Assembly: GCA_945949385.1 (NCBI GenBank)
Contig: CAMFEL010000033.1
Location: 1 to 15,011, forward strand
DNA length: 15,011 nucleotides
Origin: an uncultured Clostridia bacterium
GTDB lineage: Bacteria > Bacillota > Clostridia > Oscillospirales > CAG-272
Reading direction: 5' to 3'
In this document: positions 1 through 6,128 of the stretch, piece by piece
Numbering within the stretch: the first letter of the stretch is position 1
Layout: each line of letters starts with the position of its first letter
Program-made: the position numbers and the translations under genes
The notes under the pieces: generated by a model
Database searches by the model: none
Seen by the model: only the letters and a program-made list of their open reading frames with translations
Told to the model about the DNA's origin: nothing

Positions 1-633
1 CAAAGAATTTACGATATTATGGACTCTCTTCATCTGAGTGCCCGTTACAGCCCAAGGCTTTTCCACAGTGCCGCAGCTTTCCTCGGGAAGAACGACGGGC
101 TCCATCATCTGACCCATGGTGCCGTCTGCCAGAAGCATGGCGGGCATACGGTACTTGTCCGCAAGGTCAAAGGCGAGAGCGGTAAGATCCGCCATTTCCT
201 GAACGGAATCGGGGGTGAGCACTATAAGATGATAGTCTCCGTGACCTCCGCCCTTGGTAGCCTGAAAATAGTCGGACTGAGAGGGCTGAATACCGCCCAG
301 ACCCGGACCTCCGCGCTGAACATTGATAATAAGCGCGGGCAGGTCTGCGCCTGCTATGTAGGAAATACCCTCCTGCTTCAGAGAAACTCCGGGAGAGGAG
401 GAGGAGGTCATTACTCTTTTGCCGCTTGCCGCCACTCCGTATACCATATTGATGGCGGAAACCTCACTTTCAGCCTGCAAAAATGTTCCGCCTATTTTGG
501 GCATTCTCTTAGCCATATACGCCGCAAGCTCTGTCTGAGGCGTAATGGGATAGCCGAAATAATGACGGCAGCCGGCGCGTATCGCCGCTTCGGCGATAGC
601 CTCGTTGCCTTTCATCAGTACCTTTTCACTCAT
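1..633 (-). CDS. vorB: 2-oxoacid:ferredoxin oxidoreductase alpha subunit (VorB/KorA type), 3' end outside window
   Basis: The reverse strand encodes the first 211 residues of a pyruvate-family ferredoxin oxidoreductase alpha subunit; the stop lies beyond position 1. Visible family signatures are GYPITPQTE near residue 27, the QAESEVSAINMVYG segment, the TSSSSPGVSL segment and NVQRGGPG. These are typical of VorB/KorA subunits, which pair with a TPP-binding beta subunit. The enzyme interconverts a 2-oxoacid plus CoA with acyl-CoA, CO2 and reduced ferredoxin. The start at 633 (MSEKVLMKG) fits the family. An in-frame ATG 12 bases upstream lies only one base from the AAAGG ribosome site, so it is less likely. 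The gene is last in the Val T-box operon, 32 bases after the ferredoxin subunit; beta and gamma subunits probably follow off the edge. Sequence alone does not separate 2-oxoisovalerate from 2-oxoglutarate specificity. The adjacent IlvE and acyl-CoA synthetases favour branched-chain substrates (inference). Confidence 0.88.
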   Translation of the reverse strand, partial: MSEKVLMKGNEAIAEAAIRAGCRHYFGYPITPQTELAAYMAKRMPKIGGTFLQAESEVSAINMVYGVAASGKRVMTSSSSPGVSLKQEGISYIAGADLPALIINVQRGGPGLGGIQPSQSDYFQATKGGGHGDYHLIVLTPDSVQEMADLTALAFDLADKYRMPAMLLADGTMGQMMEPVVLPEESCGTVEKPWAVTGTQMKRVHNIVNSL

Positions 634-665
634 ATTTATGACCATACCTTTCTAAGCTAATTTAT

Positions 666-866
666 TTACTTTTCCACCGTGATGACGCAGTCCGGACACA
701 TGGTAGCGCAGAAAGCGCAACCGATGCATTTTGACTGATCCGTTACGGCGGCGGGAAAATGGCCTTTTTTGTTTATCTTAGTCTTGTCGATTACAATGAT
801 ACCGCGGGGGCAAACGCCGACGCACAGTCCGCAGCCCTTGCAGATATCTGTTTTGAAGCTAACCAT
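666..866 (-). CDS. Small 2x[4Fe-4S] ferredoxin subunit of the 2-oxoacid oxidoreductase (VorD/KorD-like)
   Basis: This 66-residue protein has two complete CxxCxxCxxxCP clusters: Cys 9, 12, 15 and 19, and Cys 47, 50, 53 and 57. An extra Cys sits at 60. That is the bacterial 8Fe ferredoxin fold in its minimal form. In VOR/KOR operons such a protein is the delta subunit that carries electrons between the TPP centre and external ferredoxin, and it usually lies directly before the alpha subunit, as here. A strong ribosome site (AGAAAGGCAGGA) precedes the ATG. It follows the P-loop ATPase gene after 29 bases. A free-standing ferredoxin is possible, but its position makes a subunit role more likely. 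Confidence 0.88.
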   Translation of the reverse strand: MVSFKTDICKGCGLCVGVCPRGIIVIDKTKINKKGHFPAAVTDQSKCIGCAFCATMCPDCVITVEK

Positions 867-895
867 ATATATCCTGCCTTTCTTTTTACTTATGT

Positions 896-1546
896 TTACC
901 AGTATTTTTTCTGAAGACTAAGCGCCGTAACACCGTCGCCCTCCATCTCTTTTGCAAGAGAAAGCTGCACCGTTGTCATAACCACCGGCACTCCCGCAAG
1001 CCTTGCAAGAGTTGCTGCCGCACCGTAGGTGCTTCTCACCGCGTCCGCCGCAGTATCGGCGCCGAGATTTGAATTGTTTACGATGCCGGTGACGGGGACT
1101 CCACCCGCGGCTTCTATCTCCCGCATAACTTCAAGTGCTTCTTCGGGAGTTTTCGTCAGCGGGCGGTAAAAGTTTACCACATAGAGGTTTTCAAAATCGT
1201 TTTCTTCGATTATATCGGGTGCAAACCTTCCCAGAGCGTAGGCTCCGCTGTCGTCTCCGCCCACGTCAATAACCGCGTGTCTCTTCCTGTTCTGCACCAG
1301 AGAATACGCCTCGGAGGGCAGGGACGGAAGATCCACGTTTGTATTGGCAAAGGGCAGGGCGATAACATCGACGCCTGCTGAGCGAAGCTCCGCCTCGCTG
1401 TCTTTTGTGCGGAAATAGGGATTTACGATGTCAAGGTCGGCTATCGCCGTGTCATATCCCAAAGATCTCAGGTGCAGTGCGTAATTTACGGCAATGTTTG
1501 TCTTACCGCTGCCGTAGTGGCCGCAGAAAAGAGTGAGCCGCTTCAT
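896..1546 (-). CDS. P-loop ATPase (MinD/ParA-like fold) of unknown role
   Basis: The 216-residue protein opens with a Walker A motif, GHYGSGKT at residues 9-16 with Lys15. It then shows ADLDIVNPYF (about 36-45), as in SIMIBI-type ATPases that handle a partner protein or cofactor, and a Walker B-like VIDVGGDD. It lacks the KGGxGKT form of true MinD/ParA, and no DNA-binding or membrane-targeting segment is evident. Its ATG overlaps the ilvE stop by four bases (ATGA at 1546-1543), so the two are probably translationally coupled. It sits between the aminotransferase and the oxidoreductase subunits. A role in assembling or activating the iron-sulfur oxidoreductase is plausible but inferred from location only. 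Confidence 0.8.
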   Translation of the reverse strand: MKRLTLFCGHYGSGKTNIAVNYALHLRSLGYDTAIADLDIVNPYFRTKDSEAELRSAGVDVIALPFANTNVDLPSLPSEAYSLVQNRKRHAVIDVGGDDSGAYALGRFAPDIIEENDFENLYVVNFYRPLTKTPEEALEVMREIEAAGGVPVTGIVNNSNLGADTAADAVRSTYGAAATLARLAGVPVVMTTVQLSLAKEMEGDGVTALSLQKKYW

Positions 1547-2640
1547 TGTTTGTTAAGTCCCAGAGGATATGTCCAGCCCATAAAATCTTCAACCGTTCCG
1601 GTCTGGATGCCGTACAGAGTGTCGTACAGCTTCTGAGCGAGTGTACCCACCTTACCGTCGGCAACGGTCATATCCTCACCCTTGATGCAGAGCCAGCCTA
1701 TGGGAGAGATAACTGCAGCGGTGCCGCTGGCAAAGATCTCTTTAAGAGTGCCGTTTTTGCTTGCTTCTACGATCTCGTCGATGGACAGCTTTCTCTCGGA
1801 AACCTTTACGCCCCAATGCTTCAGCAGGCGGATAACGGAATCTCTGGTGATGCCGGGCAGTATGGTTTCGGAATCAAGAGGTGCCGTAATTACCTCGTCA
1901 CCGATATAGAAGAAGGCGTTGGAGGTGCCTATTTCCTCAACATACTTATGCTCTGCCGCGTCAAGCCACAGAACATCCTTGCAGTTGTATTTCATAGCGT
2001 CCTGGGAAGCACGCATACCGCCGCCGTAGTTGCCGCCTACCTTTGCGTATCCCGTACCGCCCCGGGCTGCGCGGATGTATTTGTCCTGAACATAAATACG
2101 GGTGGTGGAAAGACCGCCGTCGTTTGCGGCATAGTAGGAGCCTGTGGGGCTCAGTATTACCATAAAGCGGTAGTGCTTTGCGGGAAGCACGGAGAAGGAA
2201 ACCTCGTCACCGAAAATAAAGGGACGGACATAAAGAGCGGTGCCGGGCGCGGAGGGTACCCAGTCAAGATCCTCTTTGATAACGGCGCGTACCGCCGCCA
2301 CAAGCAGATCCTCGGGGAGCTCGGGAATACACATACGCTCGTTGGTGCGCTTCATTCTCGCCGCATTCATATCAGGTCTGAAAAGCTGAATGTCACCGTT
2401 GGGAGTGCGATATGCCTTCATTCCCTCGAACATCATCTGCGCATAATGGAGCACGCAGGAGGCAGGCTCTATCAGAATAGGCTCGTGAGGAACCACTCTG
2501 CCGTCATGCCAGCCCATACCCTCGTCGTAGTCCATTACGAACATATGGTCTGTAAAATACTTGGCAAAGCCCAGCTTTGTCTCATCCTCGGGACGCTTTT
2601 TGGGATGCGCCGTTCTTGTTACGGGAAAATCGTAAGTCAT
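1543..2640 (-). CDS. ilvE: Branched-chain amino acid aminotransferase (class IV PLP enzyme)
   Basis: A 365-residue fold-type IV aminotransferase of the longer, eukaryotic-like BCAT subgroup. The PLP lysine is Lys200 in GYAKVGGNYGG. Other recognisable segments are MMFEGMKAY near residue 70, YVRPFIFG near 137, EEIGTSNAFF in the cofactor-binding half, and LPGITRDS. It interconverts 2-oxoisovalerate, 2-oxo-3-methylvalerate and 2-oxoisocaproate with Val, Ile and Leu, using glutamate/2-oxoglutarate. The ribosome site AAAGGAG lies just upstream of the ATG at 2640. It follows the nitrilase-family gene after 29 bases and overlaps the ATPase gene by four. Its place in a T-box operon with acyl-CoA synthetase and 2-oxoacid oxidoreductase genes makes it the last step of a proposed synthesis of Val, Ile and Leu from branched fatty acids. 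Confidence 0.95.
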   Translation of the reverse strand: MTYDFPVTRTAHPKKRPEDETKLGFAKYFTDHMFVMDYDEGMGWHDGRVVPHEPILIEPASCVLHYAQMMFEGMKAYRTPNGDIQLFRPDMNAARMKRTNERMCIPELPEDLLVAAVRAVIKEDLDWVPSAPGTALYVRPFIFGDEVSFSVLPAKHYRFMVILSPTGSYYAANDGGLSTTRIYVQDKYIRAARGGTGYAKVGGNYGGGMRASQDAMKYNCKDVLWLDAAEHKYVEEIGTSNAFFYIGDEVITAPLDSETILPGITRDSVIRLLKHWGVKVSERKLSIDEIVEASKNGTLKEIFASGTAAVISPIGWLCIKGEDMTVADGKVGTLAQKLYDTLYGIQTGTVEDFMGWTYPLGLNKQ

Positions 2641-2669
2641 TGTAATTTCTCCTTTATATCAGTTGATTT

Positions 2670-3458
2670 TTATATACTGTATAATTCGCGCCGTCTGTCG
2701 GCGAAAACATTTATGCTGCTCCGTATGCCGTCCGTTATACTCATATCGCAGTCGGCGCAGATTATTTCCTGCTCCTCCCCTGCCCTTGCCAGAACATTTC
2801 CCAGAGGGTCGTATATGGCGGAGCCTCCGCCGTACACGGTGTCCCCGGCCGTTGCGCAGGAGTTGCAAAGGGCAAGAAACATCTGATTTTCAACGGCGCG
2901 TGCTTTTGTGAGTGTCTCAAGCTGTGCGGCTCTGACACGGGGCCACTGAGACACAACGAACAGCACGTCAAGGCGTTTTTCGGCGCACAGGGTGCGCGCC
3001 GCCTCGGGAAAACGGATGTCATAGCATATCAGTATTCCGCAGCGTTTTTTGTCAAGATAAAAGTCCGTAAGGCTTGCGCCCGAAGCAAAATACCGGTGCT
3101 CTCCCATAGGCGTGAACAAATGAGTCTTGTCATAGGAGGCTATACAGTTTCCGCTTCTGTCAAATATGTAAGAAGTGTTGTATACCCTGCCCTCTCGCAA
3201 ATCGGCAACGCTTCCGGCGACGATATTGACGCCGTATTTTTTTGCAAGTCCGCCGATTTCCGCCTTGACTCGCTGTCCGGCTCCGTCGCTCATGTCAGAA
3301 AGTCCGTCTCTCGGGAAAAATCCCGTGTTCCATGTTTCCGGCAGCACGCATACATCGCAGCCGTCGGCACAGGCGCTCTCAATAAGCGCGGAGGCGCGGC
3401 TGAAATTTTCGTCGGGCGCCGAAAGCTTCATATCCATCTGGATGCAGGAAATTTTCAT
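2670..3458 (-). CDS. Carbon-nitrogen hydrolase, nitrilase superfamily (omega-amidase/Nit2-like)
   Basis: A 262-residue protein with the full nitrilase triad: Glu41 in LPETWNTGFF, Lys111 in YDKTHLFTP and Cys145 in GILICYDIRFPEAAR. Length and motifs match the Nit2/YafV omega-amidase branch, which hydrolyses alpha-ketoglutaramate and alpha-ketosuccinamate, by-products of glutamine or asparagine transamination. The start at 3458 (MKISCIQMD) was chosen because AGGAAAGG lies just upstream and the family begins here; the frame stays open to 3554 but that extension overlaps the synthetase coding sequence. It lies 31 bases after the synthetase stop and 29 before ilvE. Clearing the keto-amide left by a transaminase would suit the location, but the true substrate is unknown. 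Confidence 0.88.
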   Translation of the reverse strand: MKISCIQMDMKLSAPDENFSRASALIESACADGCDVCVLPETWNTGFFPRDGLSDMSDGAGQRVKAEIGGLAKKYGVNIVAGSVADLREGRVYNTSYIFDRSGNCIASYDKTHLFTPMGEHRYFASGASLTDFYLDKKRCGILICYDIRFPEAARTLCAEKRLDVLFVVSQWPRVRAAQLETLTKARAVENQMFLALCNSCATAGDTVYGGGSAIYDPLGNVLARAGEEQEIICADCDMSITDGIRSSINVFADRRRELYSI

Positions 3459-3489
3459 CCGTATATTTCCTTTCCTGTTGTATATTTGA

Positions 3490-5772
3490 TCACAGCTTGT
3501 TGCGCTGTATCTTGCCGGTAGAGGTCTTGGGAAGCTCGTCGCGGAACACCACAAGACGGGGATACTTATAGGGAGCGGTGTGAGTTTTCACATAGTCCTG
3601 GATTTCCTTTTTCAGCTCTTCCGTAGGCTCCGTGCCCTTTGTAAGTACAATGCTTGCCTTGACTATCTGACCGCGCACCTCGTCGGGAGCGGCGGACACT
3701 CCGCATTCAAGCACATAGGGAAGCTCCATAATAACGCTTTCTATCTCGAAAGGCCCTATGCGGTAGCCGGAGGACTTGATAATATCGTCCACACGTCCCA
3801 CATACCAGTAGTAGCCGTCCTCGTCGCACCACGCGGTGTCGCCCGTATGGTAAAATCCGTCGTGCCAAACCTCTTTTGTCTTTTCCTCGTCGCCGTAGTA
3901 GCCGGTAAAGAGTCCGCAAGGCGCTCCGTCGGATACATCAATAACTATCTCTCCTACCTCGCCCACCGGCACGGGAGCACCGTCGGGATCAACAAGGGAA
4001 ACCTTGTATATAGGCGCGGGCTTGCCCATGGAGCCGATCTTGTGAGGAGCGCCGCGCAGATTTCCGATAACCATTGTAGTCTCGGACTGACCGAAGCCCT
4101 CGATTATCTGAAGTCCCGTTGCCTTTTCAAACTGTCTGTAAACCTCGGGATTCAGCGCTTCTCCCGCAGTTGTCATATGCTTGACGCTTGACAGGTCGTA
4201 TTTTGTAAGATCCTCCTTTATCATCATGCGCAGCATGGTGGGAGGAGCGCAGAAGGTGGTAATATTGTACTTTTTGAACATGGGCAGTATGTCCGCGGCG
4301 TCAAAGCGGTCGAAATCGTATACGAAGGTCGCCGCCTCGCACAGCCACTGACCGTACAGCTTGCCCCACATTGCCTTTGCCCAGCCCGTATCCGATATGG
4401 TAAAGTGAAGTCCGTCCGGGTCGCAGCAATGCCAGTATTTCGCCGTGTGAAAATGTCCGAGAGCATACTTGTAATTATGAGCGGCGATTTTTGGATACCC
4501 CGATGTGCCCGAGGTAAAGAACATAAGCATAAGGTCATCGCCGCCGGGGGCGTCGGGAGTGCGCTCGTAATGGGAGCTGAACATTTTGTACTCGTCGTCA
4601 AAATTTCTCCAGCCATCTCTGGTGCCTCCCACCATAATGCGGTTTTTCATACCGCCGTAGGTGCGGCAGGCGGCGTCTATCTGCTCCGCCGTGTCGGGGG
4701 TACTGATTACGGTTTCAATTCCCGCAGCCTTGAAGCGGTAGTCAAAATCGTGCTCCTGAAGCTGACATACGGCGGGAATGGCAATAGCGCCCAGCTTATT
4801 GAGTCCCAGCATTGCAAACCAGAACTGATATGTTCTGCGCAGTACCAGCATAACTCTGTCGCCCCTCTTGATTCCCAGAGAGGTAAAGTAGTTTGCGCAC
4901 CGTGCAGAGGCTTTTCTCATATCCTCAAAGGTGAAACGGCGCTCCGTTTTGTCCCTTGAAATGTGGAGCATGGCAAGCTTTGCCGGGTCTCTCTTCGCCA
5001 GACCGTCAACTATATCGAAAGCAAAATTGAAATGCTCCGTGTTTTTGAAGGTAATAGAGGTAGGTGTGCCCTTTTCGTCCTTAATTACATCAACATATTC
5101 GTGATAGATACGCTTTTTCGTATCCTGGGCGATAACGCGCTTTTCCTCGACGCGCTGTACGGGTGTAAGCTCCGGTATAGGCTCTCCCGACGGGTTAAGG
5201 ACTATGGCGTAAAACTCGCAGTCCTCACCGTTTACGGCTATCATACCGTGAGGCGTGGAGGAGTTGTAATATACGCTGTCGCCCCGCCCGAGAATCACGC
5301 TGTGCTCGCCTATCTGTACTCTGAGATGGCCGGAGATGACTATGTCAAGCTCCTGACCCTCGTGGGTGGTAAGCTCAATATCTCGGGTCTGTGCCTCGGC
5401 GTCGTACTCACTCTTTACATACAGCGGCTCCGCTATTCTGTTCTGAAAAGCGTATGCCATGTTATAGTATGTCATGCCGTGAGCGTTGGCTATTTCCTGA
5501 CCCTCTCCGCTTCTGGTAAGTGTAAAGGATTTAAGCGTGGGGCTGTGTCCCTCAATAATATCGGTAACGTCCACATTGAACGCCAGAGCACACCTGTATA
5601 TAAAGGCAAAGTTCAGATCGCTTCTGCCAGCTTCGCACTCCAGATACTCTTCAACGCTTATATCCGTTTTCTGAGCCATTTCCTCCGGCGTAAGTCCCTC
5701 GATCTCTCTCAGCTCGCGGATACGGGCGGCCATCTCTCCGATTTTGTAGTCAAGAGCCGTAATCTGTTTCAT
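3490..5772 (-). CDS. HTH(XRE-like)-cupin-acyl-CoA synthetase fusion, paralogue 1 (Val T-box unit)
   Basis: This 760-residue protein joins three modules. Residues ~10-75 resemble an XRE helix-turn-helix. Residues ~133-195 form a cupin (His137, Glu141 and His175 in HEGQELDIV and SSTPHGM). Residues ~245-760 are an AMP-forming acyl-CoA synthetase of the acetyl/medium-chain type. Adenylation motifs are FFTSGTSGYPK (418-428), GFGQSETT (559-566), YHTGDTAW (641-648) and GRVDDIIKSSGYR (659-671), with catalytic Lys754 in STGKIQRN. It should form acyl-AMP then acyl-CoA from a carboxylate; isobutyrate is the guess, because the gene follows a Val-type T-box. The putative recognition helix (SVEEYLECEAG) is acidic, so DNA binding is doubtful. 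GGGAGG precedes the ATG. Residues 648-750 are encoded by a tract identical to paralogue 2. Fusion and catalytic motifs are seen; the substrate is inferred. Confidence 0.9.
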   Translation of the reverse strand: MKQITALDYKIGEMAARIRELREIEGLTPEEMAQKTDISVEEYLECEAGRSDLNFAFIYRCALAFNVDVTDIIEGHSPTLKSFTLTRSGEGQEIANAHGMTYYNMAYAFQNRIAEPLYVKSEYDAEAQTRDIELTTHEGQELDIVISGHLRVQIGEHSVILGRGDSVYYNSSTPHGMIAVNGEDCEFYAIVLNPSGEPIPELTPVQRVEEKRVIAQDTKKRIYHEYVDVIKDEKGTPTSITFKNTEHFNFAFDIVDGLAKRDPAKLAMLHISRDKTERRFTFEDMRKASARCANYFTSLGIKRGDRVMLVLRRTYQFWFAMLGLNKLGAIAIPAVCQLQEHDFDYRFKAAGIETVISTPDTAEQIDAACRTYGGMKNRIMVGGTRDGWRNFDDEYKMFSSHYERTPDAPGGDDLMLMFFTSGTSGYPKIAAHNYKYALGHFHTAKYWHCCDPDGLHFTISDTGWAKAMWGKLYGQWLCEAATFVYDFDRFDAADILPMFKKYNITTFCAPPTMLRMMIKEDLTKYDLSSVKHMTTAGEALNPEVYRQFEKATGLQIIEGFGQSETTMVIGNLRGAPHKIGSMGKPAPIYKVSLVDPDGAPVPVGEVGEIVIDVSDGAPCGLFTGYYGDEEKTKEVWHDGFYHTGDTAWCDEDGYYWYVGRVDDIIKSSGYRIGPFEIESVIMELPYVLECGVSAAPDEVRGQIVKASIVLTKGTEPTEELKKEIQDYVKTHTAPYKYPRLVVFRDELPKTSTGKIQRNKL
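3524..3831 (-). repeat. 308-bp perfect direct repeat, copy 1 (with 6163-6470)
   Basis: Positions 3524-3831 match 6163-6470 base for base; after one mismatch (3832/6471) identity continues to 3849/6488 and then stops. The tract covers residues 648-750 of the 760-aa synthetase and the matching part of its paralogue, while flanking coding sequence diverges even in protein. This points to recent gene conversion or unequal exchange within otherwise old paralogues. Confidence 0.95.
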
Positions 5773-5802
5773 AAGTCTTCCTCCCTTATGTCTGTCGGGA
5801 CG

Positions 5803-5848
5803 AAAAAAGCACCCGTCCCAAAGTATGGATTACTTTGAGACGAGTGCT
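5803..5848 (-). terminator. Intrinsic terminator of the Val-type T-box leader
   Basis: Read on the minus strand, a 16-bp stem (5848-5833 with 5823-5808, including G-U pairs) with a 9-base loop is followed by six T at 5808-5803. It lies between the T-box sequence and the ribosome site of the 760-aa synthetase gene, the expected place for the terminator that competes with the T-box antiterminator. Confidence 0.88.
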
Positions 5849-6076
5849 GAAATTCAGCTAACCCGCGGTACCACTCAAATTGCATCTTTTGATGCCCCTC
5901 AGGCTCTGACAAGCCTTATGCATTTACGCAGCAGTTACGGGAAGGCTCTACTTGCCTTGCGGCTTTCTTCCTTCCGGCTCAGAAGCTACAGTCAAAGCAC
6001 CGTTTACGGCAGCTCGCACCGACCGCTGCCTCTCTGAAGTGCGTATTGCTCCGACACTCTTCGTCTACGCCTTTGT
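5803..6076 (-). promoter_or_regulatory. T-box leader, best specifier GUA (Val)
   Basis: The leader carries the conserved T-box, GAGTGGTACCGCGGGT at 5876-5861, and a Stem I with the CAGAGAG element and a GGTCGGTGCGAG distal loop. The lower Stem I helix pairs GGAGC (6052-6048) with GCTTC (5986-5982), followed by the GAGC of the kink-turn region. The triplet directly 5' of that strand is GTA (5989-5987), followed by G. All three leaders in this window keep the same six-base gap between specifier and GAGC, which supports the register. Uncharged tRNA-Val would stabilise the antiterminator and switch on the six-gene unit. The T-box is certain; the specifier is a manual reading. Confidence 0.88.
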
Positions 6077-6082
6077 TGTCTC

Positions 6083-6111
6083 ATTATAACCCGTCTTTAT
6101 TCGGTTGTCAA
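6083..6111 (-). promoter_or_regulatory. Sigma-A type promoter of the Val-type T-box unit
   Basis: TTGACA at 6111-6106 and TATAAT at 6088-6083 are separated by exactly 17 bases on the minus strand. Transcription would begin near 6076, at the start of the T-box leader. The -35 box lies 17 bases past the stop codon of the preceding synthetase gene. Confidence 0.88.
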
Positions 6112-6128
6112 GGGATACGGCAAAAAAA

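Noticed and set aside
1546..2886. A 446-codon open frame on the plus strand
   Set aside because: It is antisense to ilvE and the nitrilase gene, both with intact active-site motifs. No plausible protein features.
5825..6037. Short coding frame on the plus strand between the two paralogous synthetases
   Set aside because: The stretch is the Val-type T-box leader on the minus strand; similar frames appear over the other two leaders for the same reason.
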